Assembly: GCF_014288055.1 (NCBI RefSeq)
Contig: NZ_JACOPK010000001.1
Location: 248,001-312,000 of the forward strand
DNA length: 64,000 nucleotides
Direction: 5' to 3'
Source: Agathobaculum hominis
GTDB lineage: Bacteria > Bacillota > Clostridia > Oscillospirales > Butyricicoccaceae
Shown in pieces: positions 53,741 to 62,544 of this stretch; position 1 is the stretch's first letter, and every line of letters starts with the position of its first letter. Both the position numbers and the translations under genes were made by a program. The notes beneath the pieces were generated by a model. The model saw only the letters and a program-made list of their open reading frames with translations, searched no databases and was not told the origin of the DNA.

Positions 53741-55135
53741 TTATTTCAATGCCCGATACATCCGCTCCATCGTGACGACGGCCTGTTCAGCTGTGTATCC
53801 GTCTTTGGGGCAGAATTTATTGTCCTGTTTGCCGGTCATGATGTTTTTCTCGCGCATGGCGTAAACGCTGTCGCGCGCCCAATCATCGATTTGCGCGTCA
53901 TCGGCGTAGGTTTCGCCGGAAACCGTATCTACTGTGCCGCCAAGGGCGATATACAGCCGGTTCAGCATCGCCGCGGCTTCCTCGCGGGAAATCGTCCGGT
54001 ACGGGCGAAATGTGCCGTCCTCGTAGCCGTTTACAATGCCGAGCGCGACCGCGTTCTGCACATCGGACTGGATTTCCGCGTCCTCGCAGTCGGAAAACTG
54101 CTTGTCGGACTGCGGTACTTCTCTGTCGGGATAAATCGTGCGGTACAGCTGCATCGTCAGCTCGGTGAACTTCGCGCGGGTGATGTCCAACTGCGGATAG
54201 GCAAAACGAGTTTCAATGTCATGCGTTTGCGCGGCATCGGCTTCCTTTTTCGCCCAGCTGCTGTACCGGTACATCTCCATCGGTACGGTAACGGGCGTTT
54301 CGCCGCCTTTGCCGTCAAGCAGGTAGTATCTTCCGTTTCTCCGGGCGACAAAATGCTGATCCGCCCACGAGAGGGACTGGTAATCATGGCGGCCAATCCA
54401 GTTTCCGGTTTTGTCGATCAAACCGAACGTGCCGTTGCACCCGCGGTAAGCCATACCGGTTTCCCATTGTGTGCCGCTGGTCTGGATAATAAACACGCCG
54501 TTTGTGTACTCCGGCGGCCAAATAGAGGGGCCGCTGGCACCGCCGTCAATATTGTCACGAATGATGTTCATATTCCGGTCGGCAATGGCATATTGCGTCA
54601 CATTTCCCTCCGCAGTTTCGGGCATATTGGAATCTCTCATGGGCTTCTGCACAATTTTGGAAAGAATAAACAGGCCGCTGCTGTCAGGCGACAGCCTGGT
54701 ATATCCGGTGGGCAGCTCGATCTGCGTCAGCGCACCGGCAGCATCGGCAAACCAGTAGTGCGGCGAGTCATCATCCCACTGGCCGAGCAGCAGTTCGCCA
54801 TCGGGCGTCGCCTCAATCGAATCATATTCGAGGGGCACGACCATTTTGCCCGTCTGCGGGTCAAATACGCCGCATTTGTAGATGGATGCATCGGAGGTAT
54901 CCTTCATCAAAAGGATGACGGTATAGAGGTGCTTTTCCGGCACAAGCGAACTTAGCTGCATCAAGTAATCGTCCCCCGAAAAGTAAGTCGTGCTGACGGC
55001 GCCGGTGCTCTGCCATTCCTGCTGCACGACGGGCAGTACGGTTTGCAGAACGTCCTGCGGCTCGGCCGCCTGCGCGGAAAACAGCAGAGTGCCGCCGACG
55101 GCGATGCTTAACAGCATCTTGTGAAATCGTTTCAT
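53741..55135 (-). CDS. secreted WG-repeat/S-layer homology protein
   Basis: Protein of 464 residues with signal peptide (about 1-23, ending SAQAAE). Middle WG-type repeats: GVFDPQTGKMVVPLEYD and GTFGLIDKTGNWIGRHDYQ. Two C-terminal SLH motifs: ALGIVNGYEDGTFRPYRTISREEAAAMLNRLY and YADDAQIDDWARDSVYAMREKNI with GYTAEQAVVTMERMY. Same architecture as 11062 and 59413. Next to the leaderless DUF4855-like gene at 55339, on the same strand. Confidence 0.87.
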   Translation of the reverse strand: MKRFHKMLLSIAVGGTLLFSAQAAEPQDVLQTVLPVVQQEWQSTGAVSTTYFSGDDYLMQLSSLVPEKHLYTVILLMKDTSDASIYKCGVFDPQTGKMVVPLEYDSIEATPDGELLLGQWDDDSPHYWFADAAGALTQIELPTGYTRLSPDSSGLFILSKIVQKPMRDSNMPETAEGNVTQYAIADRNMNIIRDNIDGGASGPSIWPPEYTNGVFIIQTSGTQWETGMAYRGCNGTFGLIDKTGNWIGRHDYQSLSWADQHFVARRNGRYYLLDGKGGETPVTVPMEMYRYSSWAKKEADAAQTHDIETRFAYPQLDITRAKFTELTMQLYRTIYPDREVPQSDKQFSDCEDAEIQSDVQNAVALGIVNGYEDGTFRPYRTISREEAAAMLNRLYIALGGTVDTVSGETYADDAQIDDWARDSVYAMREKNIMTGKQDNKFCPKDGYTAEQAVVTMERMYRALK

Positions 55136-55274
55136 AGGAGTCCCTCCCTAACGCTTCTGTTGAAAAATATATCACTTCTTAACAATTAACAATTGAAGTC
55201 ATAAAAGTGTGACATGAGAATTAGAATCTTATCATAATCTTATACATTTATGTTGGGGATATGTTTTATAAAGA

Positions 55275-55300
55275 AGGGAGCTGGAAATAATCAGCTCCCT
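55275..55300 (-). terminator. terminator of the DUF4855-like gene at 55339
   Basis: AGGGAGCTG (55275-55283) pairs with CAGCTCCCT (55292-55300); on the minus strand TCTTTATAAAA follows. Confidence 0.8.
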
Positions 55301-55338
55301 CAAACGGTACATATAAACTAATGTTTTACGATATAAAA

Positions 55339-56346
55339 TTACGGAAGTACGCAACTGCCGTTGGTATAGAAACCTTCAATAGAGGCGCACAGGTTAGACT
55401 TAACAATTCCGTTATACGAACCTGCGTAGAAGATAAAGGGGCAACTGCCATTCAGAAGCGGAACCTTCATTTTTGCGCAGGCAGTCTTATAGTACGGAGA
55501 GTAGGTGCTCTGTTTCCCCTTCAGTGTATCTTCGGCTTCCATATTCAGCGCAATCTTCGTATTGCTAGTCTTAGTTCCACCCACTACACTGTAGGAATTG
55601 AAATTGCCCTTAGCCGCAAAATTATACAGCTTATTATCGGTTGCCGACTTAACTGCCATATCCAGCGTCTGCGGAATAATGCCAGAGGAGCCATTCCAAG
55701 CCCCCTCTGCAGGCGTAAAATAGTAGTTGGACTGCAGGAAGACAGTATTGAAAATGTTGGTTCGATTAGCGATAATACCAATGTTGGTATTGATTTCGTA
55801 ATAGGTGCTGTTATAGCCCAGATACGGAGACCAAATAAATTCCTTCCGAATACCCAGCGACGTATCGTTGCGAATAGTGTATGCCAGATCATTCAGCAGA
55901 CCAATCTGTGCATTGGAGGTCGGCGACGAAACATTTGTGGTGCCAAAAACGCGTTCATTCGTCCAGTAAAAGCCCTTAAAAAGATTCTTATAAGTGGAAT
56001 TAGCCGAAATCTGGCTCCAGATCTGCTGAATATAATTGCTCTTGATGTTGGTGTAGTCTGCGCTACGACGGGTATAGGTAGTCGAATCAAAGTTTACAGC
56101 GGGGATGCCGATATAGAAAGGTTTGCCCGTCTGAGCAACAATCTCAACCTGTTCCATTACATCGAAAATCAAATCGGTGAACGGGCCGGTCTTGTATACA
56201 TTATAATCACCTGTAACACCTACCACAAAACCAGTTACATGCGACAGATTGTCCAGATCGCTTTTGCTAAACTGCGTATACTTGTCGCCGTTAGTATTAT
56301 ACTTACCAGCGAACAGAAAAGTCAGTCTGGTCTGAGAAATTGCCAT
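55339..56346 (-). CDS. leaderless DUF4855-like TIM-barrel protein
   Basis: Protein of 335 residues from ATG 56346 after AAAGGATG. No signal peptide. The order of motifs fits DUF4855-type glycoside-hydrolase-like barrels: GKPFYIGIPAVNF, FKGFYWTNERVFG (Glu as possible acid/base), RKEFIWSPYLGYN, FNTVFLQSNYYFTP and KIALNMEAED (second Glu). A relative lies at 58542. Lack of a leader in a probable polysaccharide-active protein is odd; a spore-surface or lysis-released protein would explain it. GTTTACAT lies 71 bases upstream (56424-56417). Confidence 0.68.
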   Translation of the reverse strand: MAISQTRLTFLFAGKYNTNGDKYTQFSKSDLDNLSHVTGFVVGVTGDYNVYKTGPFTDLIFDVMEQVEIVAQTGKPFYIGIPAVNFDSTTYTRRSADYTNIKSNYIQQIWSQISANSTYKNLFKGFYWTNERVFGTTNVSSPTSNAQIGLLNDLAYTIRNDTSLGIRKEFIWSPYLGYNSTYYEINTNIGIIANRTNIFNTVFLQSNYYFTPAEGAWNGSSGIIPQTLDMAVKSATDNKLYNFAAKGNFNSYSVVGGTKTSNTKIALNMEAEDTLKGKQSTYSPYYKTACAKMKVPLLNGSCPFIFYAGSYNGIVKSNLCASIEGFYTNGSCVLP

Positions 56347-56442
56347 GATAACACATCCTTTTTATTTTTTTGATCAAAGCTTTGATATACTATTAAAAGA
56401 TGTGAAATTGAAGTAAATGTAAACAGCAAAACAAAAAATTAA

Positions 56443-56481
56443 ACAGTAGTGCCAATCATAACATAAGATCAGCACTACTGT
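56443..56481 (-). terminator. terminator of the gene at 56513
   Basis: ACAGTAGTGC (56443-56452) pairs with GCACTACTGT (56472-56481); TTTAATTTTTTG follows on the minus strand. Confidence 0.85.
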
Positions 56482-56512
56482 CCTCAATAGTACATATTAA
56501 TGCGCTTGATGA

Positions 56513-57370
56513 TTATACAAGGTGCGCACAGACGGCCGTGTGAAGAGGTGCTCCCGGATTAGCCGTAACCTTGCCATTCGCACCGTAACCTGATTTAATA
56601 CGCATTTGACTCGGAGTGCCGCCGTCCAAAGCAACTGCATAGTCACAGTTCATATCCTGCATCATGTTTGCCGCGACCTTGATGGTCATTGCAGAGTCGG
56701 TGCAGACCATAATGTATTGGCCGCTGACTCCCTTTAGATGCCCCAGGAGCGTACGCTTGCGTTTTCCCATCGGAGCACCTGCCGTAATTTTGAAACGAAG
56801 GTTCTCGTTGTTGGGATTCTGCGGATCATAGATGAGCGATTTAGAAGGCTCGTTATCGGTCACTCGTTCGTTCAGCACGCACTTGCCATTAAACACCAGC
56901 GGATGTACTGCTGCAATCACACACTTGCAATACGGCAGCGCCGTCCGCAGATCCTGTGCGCTTTCAAACCAGCGAATTGCAGACGTACCGTCCTTCTTGA
57001 CGCAAAAAGATGGCCAGTAATTATGAGTGGTATACATCGGGTGATTATCAGGTACCGCATCGTAGGCATACTGATTAAAGTACATCGGATAGCCTGCGCC
57101 CTGATAAAAGAAGCCATAGAACTGGTTGATATCATATTCGTACATACATGCATTCGTTTTTGCAATTACCTTATTGGCCGAAACAGATGCCGGATTAAGT
57201 TCGGAAAGCGATACCTTCGATGTCGAAATGGCAGGAGCAATCGACTGCGAGGTGCGTCCACCAGTGGTAAACGTATGAATATCAGAATAGGTAGTACCGC
57301 CATAAGTATAAGCATACTTACAATACGTTTTCTGCGAATCCGGCAGTATCTTAAGGGTACCATTTGCCAT
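56513..57370 (-). CDS. leaderless phosphodiester glycosidase-like (NAGPA-like) protein
   Basis: Protein of 285 residues; ATG 57370 follows AAGGAGAA. No signal peptide. The C-terminal half has the NAGPA core: NACMYEYDINQFYGFF, KRTLLGHLKGVSGQYIMVCTDSAMTIKVAANMMQDMNCDYAVALDGGTPSQM, where ALDGGTPSQ is the family hallmark. The chromosomal relative at 9815 is membrane-anchored and has ML-DGGSSS at this place. Likely acts on phosphodiester-linked glycans, if exported by an unknown route. A 16-bp perfect palindrome sits upstream. Confidence 0.72.
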   Translation of the reverse strand: MANGTLKILPDSQKTYCKYAYTYGGTTYSDIHTFTTGGRTSQSIAPAISTSKVSLSELNPASVSANKVIAKTNACMYEYDINQFYGFFYQGAGYPMYFNQYAYDAVPDNHPMYTTHNYWPSFCVKKDGTSAIRWFESAQDLRTALPYCKCVIAAVHPLVFNGKCVLNERVTDNEPSKSLIYDPQNPNNENLRFKITAGAPMGKRKRTLLGHLKGVSGQYIMVCTDSAMTIKVAANMMQDMNCDYAVALDGGTPSQMRIKSGYGANGKVTANPGAPLHTAVCAHLV

Positions 57371-57395
57371 ATTTAGATTCTCCTTGTAAATAATT

Positions 57396-57411
57396 AATGT
57401 ATGCATACATT
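57396..57411. promoter_or_regulatory. 16-bp perfect palindrome upstream of the NAGPA-like gene
   Basis: AATGTATGCATACATT is perfectly palindromic and ends 26 bases before the start codon at 57370. On the gene's strand it contains CATACATTA, which also fits a sporulation sigma-K-type -10 (CATANNNTA), but no matching -35 is clear. Operator or promoter part. Confidence 0.5.
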
Positions 57412-57439
57412 TTATCAGGAGAACATTACAGGCCGCATG

Positions 57440-58381
57440 TCAACCTGCCGTGTAATAATTTTTGCGCAGCTCAATCGTGTCTACGCGATCATTCTCCGTT
57501 GAGAAAACCAGAAACGGGTTGTCCCATGCCCCGTACAATATCGTAATGCTCTGCTCCGTATCGCCTGTTTTCAGGCCTCTCGGCGTTCGGAAACGAGGGG
57601 AACAAGCCGTGATATTGCATATCTTTCCATCCATATTTTCGGTGTCTTCTCCTGCGAGCCGCCGCATGACGGAGATCTTCAGGTCATTCGATTGATAATT
57701 TTCGATTGCGTAATTCAGTACATACGCCTTATCGTCTGACGGCTGCAATTCCGCAGATATATCGCTCGGAAGCTCCGAAAATGCCATGCCTGTCGCAAGC
57801 CTGTTTTCCGGATTCGTACTGTCGATCAGGCAATCGTCGTTCTGCACTGTGGATATAATAACCATTTTATCCGCCGCATAGCGCAGCGAATTGATGCCGG
57901 GCGCATACCGATCCGGAGCATCCACTCCGGTGAAGCCCAGCGGAAAGTATATCATCCCGTCATGCCGGACAGGTGTCCGGTCGGCCGCGGCATTATAATA
58001 CATCCCGCTCGAATCGGCCGGAAAGCATCTGACAGGAGCATCGGCAACGACGTTTTCGCCGTTTACCGCATAATTGTTTTTTCCGACATGGTATTCCGCC
58101 GTATATGCGGAAAATTCAACTTTCGCCGTATCGCCATATTCACGGTACGTCCCGCCAAGGGCCTCGGTAACTTCTTGCAGAGGAACATAAAAAGTGTGGT
58201 CCTGAATATACGGCTTGCCTGCGAGTTCGAACGCTTCGCCGTTCCGGTATGCCGTATTTTCTCCGGCTGTCAGCGTCAGCGTCTATTCGCCGGCCGTTGC
58301 CGGCGGTGCGCTGTCTGCCGAAGCAAAATATATAATCAGTATCGTGGCTATAAGCAAAATGCAGCGCTGTATCGTTTTCAT
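57440..58381 (-). pseudogene. secreted copper-amine-oxidase N-terminal (stalk) domain protein with in-frame amber stop
   Basis: One frame runs from ATG 58381 (after AGGAGAAAACCT) to the stop at 57440, 313 residues, but codon 33 is TAG (58285-58283), right after the signal peptide MKTIQRCILLIATILIIYFA. After it come TLTLTAGENTAYRNGEAFEL, PYIQDHTFYVPLQEVTEALGG, a stalk-domain (PF07833) core, and AVNGENVVADAPVRCFP. The rest up to NYYTAG is open. Probably a CAG-to-TAG change made it a pseudogene; an internal start at 58003 would lack export. Confidence 0.8.
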
Positions 58382-58541
58382 AGGTTTTCTCCTCATTCAC
58401 TAGAAATGTTTCCATGTTAATCAGATAAGAATATTTATATTGCTTGTATAACCAGAAAATCAGTTTACATTTCTTTCGTCTGGATGTCCTTACTAAATGA
58501 CCGGTCAAAAAACAAGATCATCAATAAAGGAGATGTTTCAA

Positions 58542-59381
58542 ATGAAAGCCATGCTTTTCCAGTCCACTCTTTATCATCATGCTTCTGATAACAGTCTGAC
58601 TGATTGCCTTGCTACCGACTATGTCTTTACTCCCCTTGAAAAGCCGATTGCAGATGCGAACGCTGAAAAGATGACAGAAGCTATCAAGGCTCTGCTCAGC
58701 GTAAGATCCGGTAAAACCACGAATATCTGGATCGGCACTCCTAACGTCAACTCTACCAATGCCTGGTCTGATTATACCGCTGCTCAGCTGACTCAGTTTA
58801 TCCAGGATGTTTATGATGAGTTAGATGAGTTCGAACGCAATAAAGTTGTCGGTGTTTACATGACCCAGGAGTCTATCTACGGTGACATGGACTACAACAA
58901 TATTCTTGGCGGTACGAAACCCGCAAATAATCAGATTCGGATTATGAAGCAGGTTCGTGATTATGTCAAGGCAGGGCACGTTCATGGTACCCAGTTCATG
59001 TGGTGCCCGTACTACGGCTATGGAGATAATGCCGCAACGATTATCAAAAAGATCGGACATGTTGCAGATAAGGTTCAGATTTTTGACTATGTCATTCTCC
59101 AGCCTCATGTCATTTTCGATGCCTCTACTACAAAGGGCAACCTGAATGGTGTAAAGTACAGTGTTGATCGGAACAAGGTATGCTATCGCGATAATGTCAA
59201 TGTCATTGCCTCTAAGGTTTCGGCCACTCAAATCGGTTATGAAATGGAATTTCTTGAAGATAATCGCGTTTTTGACAACTACGAAAGCACGTTTGCGCCC
59301 TATAAGAACAAGCCATGGATGTTCTACTGGCAGGGGGATGATCCCAATCCCGCAGTAAAAGCAATTGCAAATTGGTGTTAA
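58542..59381 (+). CDS. leaderless DUF4855-like TIM-barrel protein
   Basis: Protein of 279 residues; ATG 58542 follows AAAGGAGATG. No signal peptide. Motifs parallel the protein at 55339: TNIWIGTPNVN, KVVGVYMTQESIYG (Glu), GTQFMWCPYYGYG, FDYVILQPHVIFD and QIGYEMEFLEDN (Glu). Shorter than 55339 by about 55 residues. GTTTACAT lies 72 bases upstream (58463-58470). Converges on an SLH gene with a shared terminator. Confidence 0.68.
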   Translation: MKAMLFQSTLYHHASDNSLTDCLATDYVFTPLEKPIADANAEKMTEAIKALLSVRSGKTTNIWIGTPNVNSTNAWSDYTAAQLTQFIQDVYDELDEFERNKVVGVYMTQESIYGDMDYNNILGGTKPANNQIRIMKQVRDYVKAGHVHGTQFMWCPYYGYGDNAATIIKKIGHVADKVQIFDYVILQPHVIFDASTTKGNLNGVKYSVDRNKVCYRDNVNVIASKVSATQIGYEMEFLEDNRVFDNYESTFAPYKNKPWMFYWQGDDPNPAVKAIANWC

Positions 59382-59385
59382 TGGA

Positions 59386-59408
59386 AAGGCTCCGCGTCGC
59401 GGAGCCTT
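59386..59408. terminator. bidirectional terminator between convergent genes
   Basis: AAAGGCTCCGC, loop GTC, GCGGAGCCTTT, followed by TCTTT on the plus strand and by ATT-rich sequence on the minus. It separates genes ending at 59381 and 59413. Confidence 0.88.
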
Positions 59409-59412
59409 TTCT

Positions 59413-60828
59413 TTATTGTGTTAACCGATTGTACATCCGTTCAATGGTTACGATAGCCTGCTCGCCGGTATAACCGCCGTCCGGATGGAATTCGTTATTC
59501 TCCTCGCCTTTCATGATACCGATATTCTGCATGGTGTAGATGCTGTCGCGCGACCAGTCGCCGAACCGGGCGTCATCGGCGTATTGCTTACTGCCCTCCA
59601 CAGTTTCCGTGCCGCCAAGCGACTTGTACAGCCGATTGAGCATCGTTGCGGCTTCTTCGCGCGTGATGAACGCATACGGGCGAAACGTCCCGTCCTCGTA
59701 GCCGGTGACGATGCCGAGCGCCGCCGCGACTGCAACATTTTCATCCTCGCAGTCAGAAAAAGCTGCGTCCGGTATGTTTTCCGGAACAGAACTCATCTTG
59801 CTGTACAGATTGACTGCCAGCTCACAGAAATCCACGCGCGTGATGTCGAGTCTGGGATAATGAAAAATAGACCCCAATCCATGCTCGTGTGCGGCGGCCA
59901 CGTCAGGCCTTGCCCATGTGCTATATTTATCTAACCATGACGCACCGTATTTATCTATGTCTGAAGGCAGTTCGGTTTCTCCGCCTTCCTTATCGACTAG
60001 ATAAAGCTTAGTACCACGTTTACCGATATAGCGATTATCCTGCCAGTCTAGCTTATCGAAATCATTTTTGCTGACAAATTTGCCGGTCTTGTCAATCAAT
60101 CCGTATTTTCCGTTGCCATATGCGCCTTTCACAGAACCTTCCCACAAAGTGCTTCCTGTCTGAATGGCCATCAGTCCGTTGTGAAACACGGGCGTGCTGA
60201 TTGCAACACCGCCGTCAATGTCATCGCGGAGCATATTCATATTTTCGTCAAACAGAACCAGCTTTGGAATATCATATTGGATGGTTGTCGGCTCCTGATA
60301 ATAGATAACATCAGTTAAAGGACGTTTGGCATAAATACCAACGAAAAAGTAGCCTTCATCTGAAACGCTCATGCAGATTCCTTCTACCGGCAGATCCATC
60401 GGCGTTATATTTCCGTTTTCATCGGAAAGATAGAAATCCGAACAGTGTTCCTTACCCAGAATTTCCTTCGACAACAGAATTTTATTGTCAGCAAGCACAT
60501 CTATCGTATCATATTCGAGAGGAATAACCATTTCTCCGGTTTCTATATTGACAACGCCGTCCAGAAAACCATATTTTATGTAGCCATCTATATCGAGACT
60601 GATGGTGTAAAGGTTTTTCGATGGCACAAGCGGCGATGCGTATCCACCATAACCATCACCATCGATAAAATACATACTCTTATCATTCTCATTCTGCCAT
60701 TGCTGCTGCACCTGTGTAATACTGGATTGCAGGGCCTCCTGCGGTGTGACAGTTCTAACCGCCCCGGCACAGACCGCCATGCTGCCGGCGATGAGCGCCG
60801 CCGCGATCAAGTAACGTAATTTTTTCAT
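59413..60828 (-). CDS. secreted WG-repeat/S-layer homology protein
   Basis: Protein of 471 residues with signal peptide LIAAALIAGSMAVCAGA, nearly the same as that of the chromosomal gene at 11062. WG-type repeats include VVNIETGEMVIPLEYD and YGNGKYGLIDKTGKFVSKNDFD. Two SLH motifs: ALGIVTGYEDGTFRPYAFITREEAATMLNRLY and YADDARFGDWSRDSIYTMQNIGIMKGEENNEF. Of the four ICE relatives it is by far the closest to 11062, suggesting exchange between element and chromosome. Confidence 0.88.
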   Translation of the reverse strand: MKKLRYLIAAALIAGSMAVCAGAVRTVTPQEALQSSITQVQQQWQNENDKSMYFIDGDGYGGYASPLVPSKNLYTISLDIDGYIKYGFLDGVVNIETGEMVIPLEYDTIDVLADNKILLSKEILGKEHCSDFYLSDENGNITPMDLPVEGICMSVSDEGYFFVGIYAKRPLTDVIYYQEPTTIQYDIPKLVLFDENMNMLRDDIDGGVAISTPVFHNGLMAIQTGSTLWEGSVKGAYGNGKYGLIDKTGKFVSKNDFDKLDWQDNRYIGKRGTKLYLVDKEGGETELPSDIDKYGASWLDKYSTWARPDVAAAHEHGLGSIFHYPRLDITRVDFCELAVNLYSKMSSVPENIPDAAFSDCEDENVAVAAALGIVTGYEDGTFRPYAFITREEAATMLNRLYKSLGGTETVEGSKQYADDARFGDWSRDSIYTMQNIGIMKGEENNEFHPDGGYTGEQAIVTIERMYNRLTQ

Positions 60829-61075
60829 GCTCTACTCCTCCTTGTTCTGTGGTCTGATATAGTGGTATATATAGTATAACATTTCAGACAGTCAAAATGT
60901 GACATGGCATCTCTGCACAACTTAATTTTCATGCGAATGTCACACTACGGCATCGTTAATTGTTATTATTATAATTAGGTTTACATTTGGATGTCAATAC
61001 GCTCTTGATCCATTGAAAGGTTGACAGCCGCCTTTGGCTGCGTATAATTTTGTATAAGAGAAAGGTGGTTGTCGT
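60829..61075. promoter_or_regulatory. divergent control region of two SLH genes
   Basis: 247 bases without a gene. Plus-strand promoter TTGACA (61021-61026), 16-bp spacer containing CAGCC/GGCTG, and TATAAT (61043-61048) serve the gene at 61076. On the minus strand TTGACT with TATATA about 16 bp on lies near 60895-60868. ATGTGACAT (60897-60905) and its inverted partner ATGTCACA (60937-60944) flank the centre, and GTTTACAT lies at 60979-60986. Confidence 0.6.
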
Positions 61076-62482
61076 ATGAAAAAAATCTGTTTGGTATTAT
61101 CAGCGCTGGCATTATGCTGCACCATGTTGATCGGAGCCGGAGCAGCAGGCACATCTTCGCAAATGTCGCTTACGCAGCAGGCAATTACGCATTTTCAACA
61201 AAGCCCACCAGAAGAGGATACCAGTTATCCGGGATATCCGACATGGAAAACTTGGCAAATTGACAGCTGCGAGGTTTTTCCGTGTCGACTGATCGAGGAA
61301 AAGGACATCTGGGAGCTGATATTTACCCCGAGTGACGATAGAAGCCGATGGATCTGTGCGGTCGATCTGTCCGCCGGAAAGATCATCACACCGCTGTTCA
61401 ACGGCAGCATGTGGAAAGCTGCGAATGATCAGCTGCTGCTGGAGACCGGCGGCAGGTATCAGCTGTGTGACCTGAACGGTAGCTTGACCGATGTATCCAT
61501 TCCTCATACCGGTCATGTACTGGCAGTCGATGATCAAGGATATGTCCTTTGCCAGTACCCGGTCACCAGAACTGTGCGGACCGATAGCGGCACAATGCCG
61601 TACACGTTCCATCAGTACACGCTGCTGGGGCCGGATTTTTCCGTCCTGCTTGATAATATCGATGAGTATTACAACGTTGGTCAGTATGATTACTCTTGTG
61701 ATAGCGAGCTATTTTATAACGGCCTTGTCGCCGTTCGCGTGGGCGCGACTGACTGGTATCTGCCGGACGGCGGACCGTGGCCGCGGCTGTATTTCAACAG
61801 TAAATATATGTTCATCGACCGCAGCGGCAAAACGGTGAGCAGCAGCCGCTACGATGAGGTATCACACGAAAATGACCGCTGGTTCGGCTGTCACGGTACG
61901 ACCGAGTATCTGTTGGACAGCAACGGAAATGAGCGCGAACAGGCGAATTACTGCTATTTCCCCAGCACTTGGGCTGAAAATATAGTCGAACAAGCGGAGA
62001 AAGACGGACTCCGACTGTCCTATCATACACCATACCGCCTGAATATCCACCGCGATGAATTCTGCGAACTGGCTTGGCAGACTATTCAGACGGTAAGCCC
62101 AAACATCAATCTGCCTGAACTGGCACAGCCGTTCTCCGACTGCGATGAAGACATAGTACGTCAGATCGCGGCACTCGGTATTGTTACCGGTTATGAGGAC
62201 GGCACCTTCCAGCCCACGCGCGAGCTTTCCCGACAGGAAGCGGCGGTTATCCTGCAGCGCCTTTATACGGTGCTGTATGGAAATATCGAAGTCAGTCCTA
62301 CGCTCTATGCTGACAACGGAAGTATTGGCGCATGGGCAAAGGATTCTGTCTATGCGATGAGGCAAACCGGTATCATGCAGGGCGTAGGAGCGAATCGATT
62401 CGATCCGAAGAATGGCTATACTTGCGAGCAGTCGATCATCACAATGCTGCGCATGACAGAAATAAAACCAATGAATAACTGA
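61076..62482 (+). CDS. secreted WG-repeat/S-layer homology protein
   Basis: Protein of 468 residues; AGAAAGGTGG precedes ATG 61076. Signal peptide ends GAGAAGT (about residue 24). Middle region has WG-like AVDLSAGKIITPLFNGSMW and FNSKYMFIDRSGKTVSSSRYDEV. SLH motifs: ALGIVTGYEDGTFQPTRELSRQEAAVILQRLY and YADNGSIGAWAKDSVYAMRQTGIM with GYTCEQSIITMLRM. More diverged than the other members. Last cargo gene before ICE core genes resume. Confidence 0.86.
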   Translation: MKKICLVLSALALCCTMLIGAGAAGTSSQMSLTQQAITHFQQSPPEEDTSYPGYPTWKTWQIDSCEVFPCRLIEEKDIWELIFTPSDDRSRWICAVDLSAGKIITPLFNGSMWKAANDQLLLETGGRYQLCDLNGSLTDVSIPHTGHVLAVDDQGYVLCQYPVTRTVRTDSGTMPYTFHQYTLLGPDFSVLLDNIDEYYNVGQYDYSCDSELFYNGLVAVRVGATDWYLPDGGPWPRLYFNSKYMFIDRSGKTVSSSRYDEVSHENDRWFGCHGTTEYLLDSNGNEREQANYCYFPSTWAENIVEQAEKDGLRLSYHTPYRLNIHRDEFCELAWQTIQTVSPNINLPELAQPFSDCDEDIVRQIAALGIVTGYEDGTFQPTRELSRQEAAVILQRLYTVLYGNIEVSPTLYADNGSIGAWAKDSVYAMRQTGIMQGVGANRFDPKNGYTCEQSIITMLRMTEIKPMNN

Positions 62483-62489
62483 ATAGAAT

Positions 62490-62522
62490 AATCCGCTGCA
62501 ACATTTGATGCTGCAGCGGATT
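62490..62522. terminator. terminator between convergent cargo and core genes
   Basis: AATCCGCTGCA (62490-62500) pairs with TGCAGCGGATT (62512-62522), followed by GTTTTA on the plus strand. Confidence 0.85.
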
Positions 62523-62544
62523 GTTTTACTGGTGGAGCCGATGC

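Noticed and set aside
58283..58285. Pyrrolysine decoding of the in-frame TAG
   Set aside because: No pyl genes or other in-frame TAG genes are seen; the position after a signal peptide has no functional need for it.
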